64,000 nt of DNA, taken from Pseudoduganella rivuli (GTDB lineage Bacteria > Pseudomonadota > Gammaproteobacteria > Burkholderiales > Burkholderiaceae_D). This document shows, piece after piece, positions 1 to 8,514 of this stretch. The notes beneath the pieces are model-generated. The model was not told where the DNA came from. It saw nothing but the letters and a program-made list of their open reading frames with translations, and did not search any database. The stretch is taken from the NCBI RefSeq assembly GCF_009674485.1, contig NZ_WKJJ01000011.1, positions 225,416-289,415 on the forward strand, read 5' to 3'. The translations under genes and the position numbers were made by a program. The first letter of the stretch is position 1; each line of letters begins with the position of its first letter.

Positions 1-830
1 TGCGGCGTCGCGCCCAGCACGATGTGCCGGGTCAGTTCCGGCTGGACGATGCGGGCGGCGCCCAGCCGGGCGTCGCCGGTACCGGTATCCCCCAGCGACG
101 CCACGATGGCATAACCGGCGCCGGCGGCGGCCAGTTCCTGCTGCAGCGCGATGGTGTCAGCCTCCATCGCCACCACCAGGCGCACGCCGCGCTCGCGCGC
201 CAGCGCATCGAGCCGCTTGCGCAGCACATGCGGCTCGGCAGGCAGGATCAAGGGCAGCCCGTCCAGCGCGGCAAACGGCACCTGCCCCGCCACCAGCAGG
301 GGATCGCCGGCCGGGCCGGTCAAGTCCAGCGCCATGCTGCGCAGGCAGGTGACATCCGCGCCGGCCGACGGCCCTTCACGCAACAGCAGCGCCAGGTCCA
401 GCCGCCCGCTGGCCAGCCATTCCTCCAGCTGTGCGCTGGAACCTTCGGCCAGGCGCAGCCGGACCCGGGGATATTGTTCCCGCATGGCGCGGAACAGGCG
501 CCCGGCAAAGCGCGGCACGGAAGAAGGCAACAGCCCGACATGCACGTCGCCGATCGGAATGCGATTGGTGGTGACGATCTCGTCGGCCAGCCGGTCGGCG
601 TCGGCCAGCATCGGCCCGATGCGCGCGTGGATGAGTTCACCGAACTCGGTCAAGACCACGCCGCGCCCGGTACGGCGGAACAGCTTGCCGCCGCAGAGCG
701 TTTCCAGCTGGGCGATCTGGCGGCTGATGACCGATTGCGGGCTGTTCAAGACGTCGGCGGCGCGCGTCAGGCTACCCAGCTGGGCAACGCTGGCAAACAG
801 CCGCCAGCGCGGATCGAGTATCGGCAGCAT
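1..830 (-). CDS. LysR-family transcriptional regulator (3' end beyond the window)
   Basis: The N-terminus (MLPILDPRWRLFASVAQLGS) is followed by a typical LysR winged helix-turn-helix (about residues 10-65, including SVISRQIAQLE and GKLFRRTGRG) and then a substrate-binding domain that runs off the left edge. It begins 15 bases after the aldehyde dehydrogenase stop on the same strand, so it is probably the last gene of the cupin-lyase-dehydrogenase operon and may regulate it. The start at 830 is the ATG that gives the standard LysR N-terminus. The family is certain from the sequence; the effector is unknown. Confidence 0.9.
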   Translation of the reverse strand, partial: MLPILDPRWRLFASVAQLGSLTRAADVLNSPQSVISRQIAQLETLCGGKLFRRTGRGVVLTEFGELIHARIGPMLADADRLADEIVTTNRIPIGDVHVGLLPSSVPRFAGRLFRAMREQYPRVRLRLAEGSSAQLEEWLASGRLDLALLLREGPSAGADVTCLRSMALDLTGPAGDPLLVAGQVPFAALDGLPLILPAEPHVLRKRLDALARERGVRLVVAMEADTIALQQELAAAGAGYAIVASLGDTGTGDARLGAARIVQPELTRHIVLGATP

Positions 831-845
831 ATCGCTTCCCGCACC

Positions 846-2297
846 TTACCAGGCCACGCAGATGTATTTCGATTCCAGGTATTCCAGCAAGCCGTCATGC
901 CCGCCTTCCCGCCCGACACCACTCTGCTTCCAGCCGCCGAACGGCGCCGCCGGATCGGACACCACGCCCCGGTTGATGCCCACCATGCCCGCCTCGATGC
1001 GCTCCGACACGGCCAGCGCTTTGGCCAGATCCCGCGTGTGCACGAACGCCACCAGCCCATATTCCGTGTCATTGGCCAGCGCCACCGCCTCGTCCACGGT
1101 ATCGAAGACACAGACGGGCGCCACCGGGCCGAAGATTTCCTCGCGCAGGATGCGGGCATCCGGCGCCACGCCCGCCAGCAGGGTCGGCTCGTAGAAATAG
1201 CCCCGCCCTGCACGCGCGCGGCCGCCCGTCAGCACGGTGGCGCCCTGCGCCACCGCTTCATCGACCAGTTGCGCCACCTTGTCCAGCGCGGCGCCGTTGA
1301 TCAATGGGCCCAACTGCACGCCGTCGTCCAGCCCCGGTCCCACATTCACCGCGGCCATGGCGGCGGCGAAACGGCGGGAAAATTCTTCCGCCACCGGCCG
1401 CTCCACATAAAAACGGTTGGCCGCCGTGCACGATTCGCCGCCGTTGCGCAGCTTGGCCACCATGGCGGCCGCCACCGCGGCATCCAGGTCGGCGTCGGCA
1501 AACACGATGAATGGCGCATTGCCGCCGAGTTCCATCGAACACTTGACCACATTGCCGGCCGCCTGCGCCAGCAGCACGCGGCCGATACCGGTCGACCCGG
1601 TGAACGACAGCTTGCGCACCCGGGGATCGTGCAACATGGCGCCAACCACCTGGCCGGACTGGCGCGACGGCACCACGTTAACGACACCGGCCGGCACGCC
1701 GGCCTCCTCGAACAGGGCGGCCATGGCCAGCGCCGTCAGCGGCGTTTCCGACGCGGGCTTCAGCACCACCGTGCAGCCGGCGGCCAGCGCCGGCCCGATC
1801 TTGCGGGTGACCATCGCGGCGGGAAAATTCCACGGCGTGACGAACACCGCCACGCCGATCGGCTGGCGCACCACCAGGATGCGGTTGGCGCCGCCGGGCG
1901 CCGTCGATACTTCGCCAACGATGCGCACCGCTTCTTCCGCATACCAGCGCAGGAATTCAGCAGCGTACGCGACTTCACCGCGCGCCTCCGCCAGCGCCTT
2001 GCCGCTCTCCAGCACGATCAGGCGGGCAAACGATTCGGCGCGCGCCACCAGCAATGCAAACGCCTGGCGCAAGATGTCGCTGCGCCGGCGCGGCGGGGTG
2101 GCGGCCCAGGCCTTGCCTGCCGCGTCGGCGGCCGCGACGGCGGCCAGGGCGTCGTCCACCGATGCACTGGCCACGTCGGCCAGCACGTCGCCGGTGGCCG
2201 GGTCGGTCACGCTGAAGGTGGCGCCGTCGGACGCGTCGCACCACTGCCCGTCGATATACAAGCCCTTCGGTGTTTCGATGATTTCCTGGTATGACAT
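846..2297 (-). CDS. NAD(P)-dependent aldehyde dehydrogenase (semialdehyde dehydrogenase type)
   Basis: This 483-residue protein is a full-length ALDH-superfamily enzyme. Visible landmarks are the PWNFP motif with Asn157, the catalytic Glu256 in MELGGNAPF, the nucleophile Cys290 in NGGESCTA, and the FTGST cofactor loop. Overall it resembles succinate- or 2-oxoglutarate-semialdehyde dehydrogenases (GabD-like). It oxidises an aldehyde to an acid in the cytoplasm. The chosen start at 2297 follows an AGGAACC ribosome binding site; an in-frame ATG further upstream lies inside the preceding gene. It follows the DHDPS-family lyase by 22 bases, so it may oxidise the aldehyde that lyase releases; this is inference. 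Confidence 0.93.
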   Translation of the reverse strand: MSYQEIIETPKGLYIDGQWCDASDGATFSVTDPATGDVLADVASASVDDALAAVAAADAAGKAWAATPPRRRSDILRQAFALLVARAESFARLIVLESGKALAEARGEVAYAAEFLRWYAEEAVRIVGEVSTAPGGANRILVVRQPIGVAVFVTPWNFPAAMVTRKIGPALAAGCTVVLKPASETPLTALAMAALFEEAGVPAGVVNVVPSRQSGQVVGAMLHDPRVRKLSFTGSTGIGRVLLAQAAGNVVKCSMELGGNAPFIVFADADLDAAVAAAMVAKLRNGGESCTAANRFYVERPVAEEFSRRFAAAMAAVNVGPGLDDGVQLGPLINGAALDKVAQLVDEAVAQGATVLTGGRARAGRGYFYEPTLLAGVAPDARILREEIFGPVAPVCVFDTVDEAVALANDTEYGLVAFVHTRDLAKALAVSERIEAGMVGINRGVVSDPAAPFGGWKQSGVGREGGHDGLLEYLESKYICVAW

Positions 2298-2319
2298 GGT
2301 GGTTCCTCGGTGACGGTAT

Positions 2320-3339
2320 TCAGGCGGGATGGCGGCCAACCAGGAACTGGCTGTCCGGGTCGGACGTCGGCGTGACGCCGGAAGCGGCGAGGCCCTGGCG
2401 CAGGGTTTTCATCAGTCGGTCCGGCACGCGCATGGCGGGCGCGCGCAGCGGCCCGCCATTGAAGCCGGCCAGCCAGTCCTGGTATTTCCACATGGTGCGG
2501 TTCAGGACACCGGCGCCGCCCGCGTAGGTTTGCGCGGCGGCCCCGTTGGCGTTGCGCGCCGGCGCGAATTGCCAGAACAGTTGCATCGCCTCGTCCCAGC
2601 GGCCGTTGCGAGCCAGCTCGAACGCGCGCGGATAGTAGTTCCCCATCCACTGCGTATTGCTGGTGCCGGAAAATTGCAAGTCCATCAGGCTCATCATGGG
2701 AATCGCATCGCCTTCGATCGGGCAACTGATGACAACGTCGTCGCGGAAGTGGCGCCACATTTCGCACAGGCCGGCCACCAGCGGAAAGCCCTGCTCGGAC
2801 TTGATGGCCACGATATTGGGGCAATCGTCCAGCAGCTTGCGCACGAATTCCACCCGCATGCCGGCCGGGTGCACGCGTTCGAAGCCCCACAGCGGAATCG
2901 GGAACAGCATCACCGCCAGGTTGGTCGCGTCGCAAAACGCCTTCGTGTAGTCGTAGATTTCCTGTTCCGTGGTCGGCCAGAATTGCGGCGGGTATGACAG
3001 CAGGACGATATCGGCGCCCGCCCGTTCCGCCAGTTGCACCGCTTCGATGTTTTCCTGCAACGTGCCGAACGCGGCATGGAAAAACAAGCCCATGCGCCCG
3101 CCCGCCGTCTCGCGCGCCCACGCCGTGAATTGCGCGTTTTCTTCCGGCGTGATCGCCACTTCCGCGCACAGCAGCGTGTAGCGGTAACCGTACTCGATCG
3201 TCAGTCCGATGTCGTGCCGGATACCCTGTTCATTGAGGCGCTTGAGGTCCGCCGTATAGCTTGGAATGGTGACGCTGCTGCAGCCCACCAGGTGTTCGCG
3301 CGCCCATGCGCGCGCTTCATGCCTGCTGTAATTCGCCAT
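2320..3339 (-). CDS. DHDPS/NAL-family lyase (class I aldolase fold)
   Basis: This 339-residue TIM-barrel protein belongs to the dihydrodipicolinate synthase/N-acetylneuraminate lyase family. The Schiff-base lysine is visible as Lys180 in NIVAIKSEQG, and Tyr116 lies in the LSYPP motif. The usual proton-shuttle tyrosine of the family (YN.P motif) is replaced by Phe146 (MLFPIP), so the chemistry may differ from DapA. Possible roles are a pyruvate-releasing hydratase-aldolase or a sugar-acid dehydratase. It sits between a cupin and an aldehyde dehydrogenase in one operon, which fits a lyase whose product is then oxidised. It is not the housekeeping dapA. Confidence 0.85.
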   Translation of the reverse strand: MANYSRHEARAWAREHLVGCSSVTIPSYTADLKRLNEQGIRHDIGLTIEYGYRYTLLCAEVAITPEENAQFTAWARETAGGRMGLFFHAAFGTLQENIEAVQLAERAGADIVLLSYPPQFWPTTEQEIYDYTKAFCDATNLAVMLFPIPLWGFERVHPAGMRVEFVRKLLDDCPNIVAIKSEQGFPLVAGLCEMWRHFRDDVVISCPIEGDAIPMMSLMDLQFSGTSNTQWMGNYYPRAFELARNGRWDEAMQLFWQFAPARNANGAAAQTYAGGAGVLNRTMWKYQDWLAGFNGGPLRAPAMRVPDRLMKTLRQGLAASGVTPTSDPDSQFLVGRHPA

Positions 3340-3434
3340 GCTGATTCCCTTTAAACGTTGAGGTGTGTGCGAATCATGGTAATCAGCAAGGGCGCGGCAA
3401 GGAACGGCGTGGCGGGGAAAGCAGCTATGCTGTT

Positions 3435-3917
3435 TTAGTCATAATTCTGTTCGAGCGCCACGCCGCCGGCCTGCACCGGTTTCGCATCGACCAGCACGAA
3501 CGCCATGCGGCAAGGCCGGTCGCTGGTGTTGTGCCACAGGTGGTTGGTGCCACGCTGCACCACCACGTCGCCCGCCTTCAGCCGGGTCGCCGATCCGCCG
3601 TCGAGTTCCATCGTCAACTCCCCTTCCAGCACGATGCCGTAATCGATCGAGCGGGTGCGGTGCATCGGCGACTTGCAGCCAGGCGCGAAGTCGACAATGC
3701 GCAGCACCGTGCCGCCTGGACAGGTCAATCCCGTGGCGCGCAGGGCGCCATCGAAATCATCGTTGTTGTCGGCGGGCGACGTGGCGGTGGTCCAGACCTT
3801 GATGAACGACGCGATGCCGCCGTCGACCCATTGGCCGGCCAGCTCGTTGTCGCTGTGGACGATCGCGTTGCTTGCCGCATCGTGTCCGGTGACGATGCGC
3901 CTGATGGTGGTGTGCAT
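3435..3917 (-). CDS. cupin-domain protein
   Basis: This 160-residue protein has a C-terminal cupin barrel (about residues 72-142: cupin-1 around CKSPMHRTRSIDYGIVLEGE, cupin-2 around GDVVVQRGTNHLWHNTSDRP). His and Glu residues that could bind a metal are visible. The start at 3917 has a good GGAGAA ribosome binding site; the open frame continues upstream into the regulatory region, which is not coding. It is the first gene of the operon with the DHDPS-family lyase and the aldehyde dehydrogenase. Small cupins of this kind often act as dioxygenases or isomerases in catabolic loci; the exact reaction is unknown. Confidence 0.85.
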   Translation of the reverse strand: MHTTIRRIVTGHDAASNAIVHSDNELAGQWVDGGIASFIKVWTTATSPADNNDDFDGALRATGLTCPGGTVLRIVDFAPGCKSPMHRTRSIDYGIVLEGELTMELDGGSATRLKAGDVVVQRGTNHLWHNTSDRPCRMAFVLVDAKPVQAGGVALEQNYD

Positions 3918-3984
3918 GATTTCTCCATGATGAAAGGTGGGATAGATGGCGCCAGCGTAAGGCAGCGCCGCCCCCACGGGAAAT

Positions 3985-4031
3985 CGATTCTTCCAATCCG
4001 GCGCATCGGCTTTTCCGATACATCGCATCGG
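3985..4031. promoter_or_regulatory. Nod-box-like regulatory element A (cupin/SDR divergent promoter)
   Basis: The stretch contains TTCCAATCC followed by an ATC-N9-GAT core at 4005-4019 (ATCGGCTTTTCCGAT). The same arrangement recurs, with the same spacing, at 27618-27656 and 29060-29097, and the core recurs at 26257-26287. It lies midway between the divergent cupin and SDR genes. The ATC-N9-GAT core is what NodD-type LysR regulators bind. The sequence match is direct; the identity of the regulator is inference. Confidence 0.6.
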
Positions 4032-4104
4032 CAGACACGACTGGCGGCTTGGCGCGGGGCGGGCTTACCATGGCCCGCGACCCAACCATCGAAGGAGATT
4101 CATC

Positions 4105-5067
4105 ATGCATATCGTTGTTACCGGCGCCAATGGCTTTGTCGGCAAGGGGCTGGTCCGCCGCCTGCTCGCGCGCGGCCATCTGACGCCCGGCCAGCCATTG
4201 ACCACGCTGACACTGGCCGATACCGTGTTCGACACGCCGGCCCCGGGCGATGGCGACCCGCGCGTGCGCCTGGTGCAGGGCAGCATCGGCGACCCTGAAG
4301 TGTTGCGCGAAGCGTTCCGCATCCCCGCCGACTGCGTGTTCCACCTGGCCAGCATCCCGGGCGGCATGGCCGAGGCGAATTATGAACTGGGCTTGCGCAT
4401 CAACCTGCACGCCACGCTGGACATGCTGGAATTGCTGCGCCTGCAGTCCCAACCTGCGCGCTTTGTCTTCAGCGGCAGCATTGCCGTGTATGGCGCGCCG
4501 CTGCCTGACGTGGTGGACGACGCCACGCCCATGCGCCCCACGCTCAGCTATGGCGCGCACAAGCTGATCGATGAAATCCTCATCAAGGATTACAGCCGGC
4601 GCGGCTGGATCGATGGCCGCATCCTGCGCCTGCCCGGCATCGTGGCCCGTCCGCCGGCGCCGTCCGGCCTGCTGTCGGCTTACATGAGCGATATCTTCTG
4701 GCGCCTGGCGCAGGGGCAGCCGTTCGTCTGCCCCGTTTCGGCGGAAGCGGTGTCGTGGTGGATGTCGGCGCCCTGCTGCGTCGACAACTTGCTGCATGCG
4801 GCCGCGCTGGACCCGGAACAGGTGGCGGCGCGCCGCGATTTCACGTTGCCCGTGTTGCGCCTGACCATGGCGCAACTGGTCGACGGCCTGGCGCGGGAAT
4901 ATGGGCAAGACCGGCGCGCACTGGTGTCGTACCAGCCCGACGCCGCGCTGCAAGCCGCATTTGGCAGCTACCCGCCGCTCGACGCGGCGGCCGCCGAGGC
5001 GGCCGGCTTCCGGCATGATGGCGGCGTGGCGGAGTTGATCCGCAACGCGCTGTCGCCATCGCACTGA
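4105..5067 (+). CDS. NAD-dependent epimerase/dehydratase family (D-erythronate dehydrogenase-like SDR)
   Basis: This 320-residue extended SDR begins with a Rossmann motif (VVTGANGFVG, residues 4-13) and carries the Tyr149-x3-Lys153 catalytic pair in SYGAHKL. Its overall pattern, including the HLASIPGGMAE segment, resembles DenD-type dehydrogenases that oxidise erythronate-like hydroxy acids. A GAAGGAG ribosome binding site precedes the ATG. It is divergent from the cupin operon and shares its nod-box-like promoter element. In this locus it could oxidise a hydroxylated intermediate; the actual substrate is not shown by the sequence. Confidence 0.85.
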   Translation: MHIVVTGANGFVGKGLVRRLLARGHLTPGQPLTTLTLADTVFDTPAPGDGDPRVRLVQGSIGDPEVLREAFRIPADCVFHLASIPGGMAEANYELGLRINLHATLDMLELLRLQSQPARFVFSGSIAVYGAPLPDVVDDATPMRPTLSYGAHKLIDEILIKDYSRRGWIDGRILRLPGIVARPPAPSGLLSAYMSDIFWRLAQGQPFVCPVSAEAVSWWMSAPCCVDNLLHAAALDPEQVAARRDFTLPVLRLTMAQLVDGLAREYGQDRRALVSYQPDAALQAAFGSYPPLDAAAAEAAGFRHDGGVAELIRNALSPSH

Positions 5068-5083
5068 CACGCTGATGTGACCT

Positions 5084-5101
5084 GGCGGCCGGCGGGCCGC
5101 C
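5084..5101. terminator. GC-rich hairpin after the SDR gene
   Basis: GGCGGCC and GGCCGCC form a 7-base-pair stem around a 4-base loop, 17 bases after the SDR stop codon. There is no clear T-run, so termination efficiency is uncertain. The possible transposon left end (TGTCAACTG at 5105) follows directly. Confidence 0.35.
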
Positions 5102-5153
5102 ATCTGTCAACTGAAGCAACTTTGAGTTTTGGGCGTCCAAGCTCAAGCGCCGG

Positions 5154-5652
5154 GTGACGCTGTCTCACCCGTTCCAAGTCAGGCTTTGGACGCTGCTTGA
5201 AAGCAGTTCCCGGGTGCTGAGCTATTGCGAGCGTCCGGCGTACTGGCGCCACGCCGATAGTCGGCAGCTGGCCGACTTTTGGGTCAAGGTCGGGCCGCGC
5301 GAAATATGCTGGATCGTCATGGCCGAGCCGCAGCCGGCCAGGGCCGGCGTTCTGAGTGGTGACGGCGATATCGTCGTGCGGTATGTTCACAGCCAAAGTC
5401 TGGCCTCGCACGGTATTTGGATCGACAACTGGATGCGCATCTTGCCCTATCTCTGCTCCAATGAGCGCTTTGTCAGCCCAAGGGTGCTGGCCGATGTCGA
5501 GCGGGCAAATCGAACGCGACTTTCAGCCGCATGACACGGTGCTGGTCCCCACCGCTGTATTCATGCTGCTGCACAAAGGGCGAATCAAGGCCGGGGCCTT
5601 GCGCGATCAGCCGCTGGGGCCTGCGATTGTATTGAGGAGGACGGCCACATGA
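5154..5652 (+). pseudogene. TnsA-like transposon endonuclease, frameshifted
   Basis: The first reading frame (5154-5534) encodes a segment resembling TnsA-type restriction-fold nucleases (CERPAYWRHADSRQLADFWV, with the ADF in place of the usual PDF). Similarity seems to begin even before the GTG start. Homology then moves to the +1 frame from about 5505, which carries the end of the protein (QPHDTVLVPTAVFMLLHKGR). The second frame's stop overlaps the transposase ATG as ATGA, which supports it as the true C-terminus. The usual EVK lysine is not seen (WIV instead). A single-base indel near 5500-5515 would explain this; a sequencing error is the alternative. Confidence 0.65.
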
Positions 5653-7490
5653 CTACCCGCCGCAGCGACGGCGCGACGGATCGCGCCGACCCCACGTTGT
5701 GGCCGACCGTGGCCTGCGCCCGAGCTCACCGACGCGCAACAAAAATCTTCCGGACCCGTGAAGAAGCCACGCTGCGGTAGTGCCGGCGCGAGACGCTGCG
5801 CTCCATCGAGGCTGCCACCGGGGTACCGTTCAGCGCCATGCGGCGACTGTATGAACGCTGCCTGCAACCCCATGCCGACGGGCGTTTGCAGGGTTTGCGC
5901 GCATTGATTCCATACAAACGCGTCAAGTTGTACCGGCGCTCGGCCAAGGTGGCTCGAGCGGGTGGTGTCGGCAAGGCTGGCGCATTTCAGCAACTGCTGG
6001 ACCGTCATCCCGAGCTGGAAGCCTTGATCGTCACTGAACTGCGGGCGCACCATGTTGTGTTGAAGGAGGGCTCCCAGGGCCTGGTTGTTGGTGGACTGAG
6101 CGCATTGCACAAACGCTTTCGGCAACGCTGTCTTGAACTTGGACTGACCGAGCGAGACTATCCGTTGGTTCAGGCCGAGCAAGGTATCCGCAGCCTGGCG
6201 GTGGCGGTCAAATCCATCGCCGCGCGCTCATTCGAACAGGCGGCACGCGCCGCGCTTGCGCAGAAACGATCCGGCGGCGTACGGCCGGACGCCGCTGGGC
6301 TGCCATTGGTGGCGGCGATTCCGTTCGACGCCGTCGTCGAGGAATCGTTCGAAATCGAACGCGTGTGGCTGCTCACCATCATCGACATCTGCAGCCGGGC
6401 GGTGTTGGGTTGCCACATCGTGCTCGATCCGGAATACAGCCGCTTCGACGTGCTCAAGACGGTCGAGCGTGCCCTGGTTCCGTGGCGCCCTCCCGCGTTG
6501 ACCATTCCAGGTCTGCCCTATACCACGGGCGCAGGCATGCCGTCCGAACGCCTTCCGGAACTTGGTTATGCCGTCTGGAATTGGTTCCGCTTCGACAACG
6601 CCAAGGCCAATCTGGCGGCGGATACCTTGCGGGTGCTCACCGAAATTGTCGGCTGCGGCGCCCATGCCGGCCCGGCCTATCGTCCCAACGAGCGGCCCCA
6701 TATTGAATGCTTTTTCGGCACACTGGCATCGGTCCTCTCGCACCGGTTGCCTGGCACCACCGGCGCTGGCGCCAGCGATCCCCGGCGACGCATCGCGGAA
6801 CTGACGGCCACTTCGGCGGCCGTGGTGCGACTCGATGAGTTGATGGAACTGACCGCGGTGGCGATCGCCAACTACAATGCCGCGTCGCATACCGGCTTGG
6901 GCGGTCGTTCACCGCTGGAAATGCTGGGCTATTACGTCCGCGAAAAACAGATTGCGCTACGCTGGCTGGCCGAGCCCATGCAGCGTAACCTGTGCCTGCT
7001 CCAGCACGAGCATGAAGGACACGTGCGAGGCAGTGTCGCCGAGGGCGTGCGGCCCTATATTCACTTCTTCGGCACGAACTACATCAGCCACAGCCTGGCC
7101 GGGCGGGCGGACTTGATCGGCAAGCCGGTGCGGCTTTACTTCGACGCCGAGGATATTCGCGCGCTGCGCGTGTTCGACACGGCCGGACGGGAACTGTGTG
7201 TGGTGGAGGTCCAGGCGGCTTGGCGCTATACCGCCCATACCCTGCGCATGCGCAGGGAAATCCTAGCCCTGGTGCGTGCGCGCAAGTTGCGCATCCAGCA
7301 CAATGAGGATCCGGTGCAGTGCTATCTCGACTTCCTGCGCGACGGCGCGGCCAGCCGACGTCGTTCCGCCAGCAAAGCGGAGCTGGCGCGCCGTGCGATG
7401 AAGGACGCCACACCAGCGCCCACGGCGCCGCCCGGCCCGGCCGGAAATACGCCGGCCGAGCATGCCGAAGTCCCCCCAGGTCCCTGCTGA
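5649..7490 (+). pseudogene. TnsB/TniA-like DDE transposase with premature amber stop
   Basis: The ATG at 5649 has a GAGGAGG ribosome binding site and overlaps the preceding stop. The reading frame is interrupted by TAG at 5778-5780, while homologous-looking sequence continues in frame on both sides (REEATLR, stop, CRRETLRSIEAATGVPFS). Around 5700-5750 a short out-of-frame segment (PELTDAQQ) hints at a further compensated indel. The downstream open part (from 5838) holds an integrase core with acidic residues in LTIIDICSR, FRFDNAKAN and PNERPHIECFFGT, and a Mu-transposase-type C-terminal region. A shorter product starting internally at 5838 could still be made, but it would lack the N-terminal DNA-binding part. 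Confidence 0.75.
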
Positions 7491-7570
7491 GAAAAGCACA
7501 ATATCCCAAGGTCCGGTCAAGGGAAAGCGGCCCACCATCGGCGCCGGCCAGGTATTCTCGCGTTAGCCAT

Positions 7571-7774
7571 ATGACCAAGGAAAAATCAAACGCGGCGAAC
7601 GATGGGAAGGCGATCGCGCGCCCCATCGCAATCGACCGCCACCCCTTGAACAACCGCACCTACCGCGTCGCCACGACGGCCATCGAGGACTGCTGGGAGC
7701 TGGTGTCCAGGTGCCTGCACTACCGGATTCCCGGTGCACTGATCTATGGCGAGACCCGCTTCCGGTTAATTTGA
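7571..7774 (+). pseudogene. TnsC/TniB-like ATPase, truncated at Walker A
   Basis: The frame starting at ATG 7571 encodes a sequence typical of the N-terminus of transposon AAA ATPases (RHPLNNRTYRVATTAIEDCW, then RIPGALIYGETRF). The family continues with a glycine-lysine-threonine Walker A at this point, but here the frame reads RLI and stops. About 67 residues of an expected 300 or more remain, so it cannot bind ATP. The break coincides with an abrupt change to AT-rich sequence, marking the right limit of the remnant. Confidence 0.6.
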
Positions 7775-8092
7775 TTAAGCGTATTGGTGAATATTGTAAT
7801 ATTAATAATTTAGTTGCCGCGTATACTCCGACGCATCTCGGCGCCCGTTATACGTGCTGCCCGGAGCTCTGTGGTAGAACGCCGACGTTGCGGTAACCGA
7901 TAACGATTTTTCTTCGTCATTGCGCAAATCCGTTTCGGGTCGCGCCATCTGTTTTGCCGCCTGACTCCCGGGAGTTCGTATATCGCGCTCTTCGGTCCCT
8001 CCGTTTCCATCATCGATGAAAAATAATCGACGGGTTTGTTGCCCGTGGCCGACTTATGTCGTGGTGATCCGGTTCCATGAAAAGGAAGTCTC
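7775..8092. other. intergenic, AT-rich then mixed; no gene seen
   Basis: This 318-base gap between the transposon remnant and the Rhs island has an AT-rich first part (7775-7820, with repeated AATATT) and no convincing coding frame. A 96-codon open frame on the minus strand has no family-like features or ribosome binding site. The stretch probably holds the promoter for the following secreted-protein gene. Confidence 0.5.
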
Positions 8093-8416
8093 GTGTTCAA
8101 AAAAATAGTGTATGTAACAGGATTTTTATTCCTGGCTCAAATCACGCATGCAATCGCCTCCGATGAGGTGCAGGCGGCGCCCCCCCAGACGTTGCGTGAC
8201 CTCTTCGCCGCGACCCCGCAAGTGGAATGGGAAAAATGTTTTGCCCTGCCCGACGCCAAGCCAAAGGAGTGCGCCGCCGATCCGGATACGGATGAGTGCA
8301 AGGCGGCCGAGCAGAAGCCCAAGGATGGGACGGAATTCAAGTATGTGCGTCGAGGAACCTGCATCAAGCAGGGCGGAAAGTCGATGATGGCTCAACGGCA
8401 TGAACCGCAGAAGTGA
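8093..8416 (+). CDS. small secreted protein of unknown function, upstream of rhs
   Basis: This 107-residue protein has a clear signal peptide (KKIVYVTGFLFLAQITHAIA). The mature part is short, charged and contains four cysteines (CFALPDAKPKECAADPD, then DEC and GTC). Translation starts at a GTG preceded by AAAGGAAG. I do not recognise the family. It lies 98 bases upstream of the Rhs gene in the same orientation and may be co-transcribed with it, so a role in Rhs export or stability is possible but unsupported beyond position. Confidence 0.6.
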   Translation: MFKKIVYVTGFLFLAQITHAIASDEVQAAPPQTLRDLFAATPQVEWEKCFALPDAKPKECAADPDTDECKAAEQKPKDGTEFKYVRRGTCIKQGGKSMMAQRHEPQK

Positions 8417-8514
8417 CCGATGACCTGAGTGTCCATCAAATCCGTCCGCCATTTAATCCGCAGGCCCGATGCGACCTTGTGATGGTCCCATCGATGCGAA
8501 ATCCGATCAGGGAT

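Larger units (their letters stand above)
5105..7774 (+). mobile_element. decayed Tn7-like (TnsABC-type) transposon remnant
   Basis: The segment holds three consecutive genes in the order of a TnsA-TnsB-TnsC module: an endonuclease-like gene, a DDE integrase-fold transposase and the beginning of an AAA ATPase. All three are damaged: a frameshift in the first, an amber codon in the second, and truncation at the Walker A motif in the third. A TGTCAACTG sequence at 5105 could be the left terminal repeat, because Tn7/Tn5053-type ends begin with TGT. No matching right end was found. The left boundary is therefore tentative; the right boundary is where the ATPase sequence abruptly gives way to AT-rich DNA. 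Confidence 0.7.

Noticed and set aside
24..2294. 756-codon open frame on the plus strand opposite the LysR and aldehyde dehydrogenase genes
   Set aside because: It is antisense to two well-recognised genes and rich in Arg, Gln, His and Gly, as GC-rich shadow frames are; no domain is visible.
7810..8100. 96-codon open frame on the minus strand in the gap before the Rhs island
   Set aside because: No recognisable features, and it overlaps the promoter and start of the secreted-protein gene.
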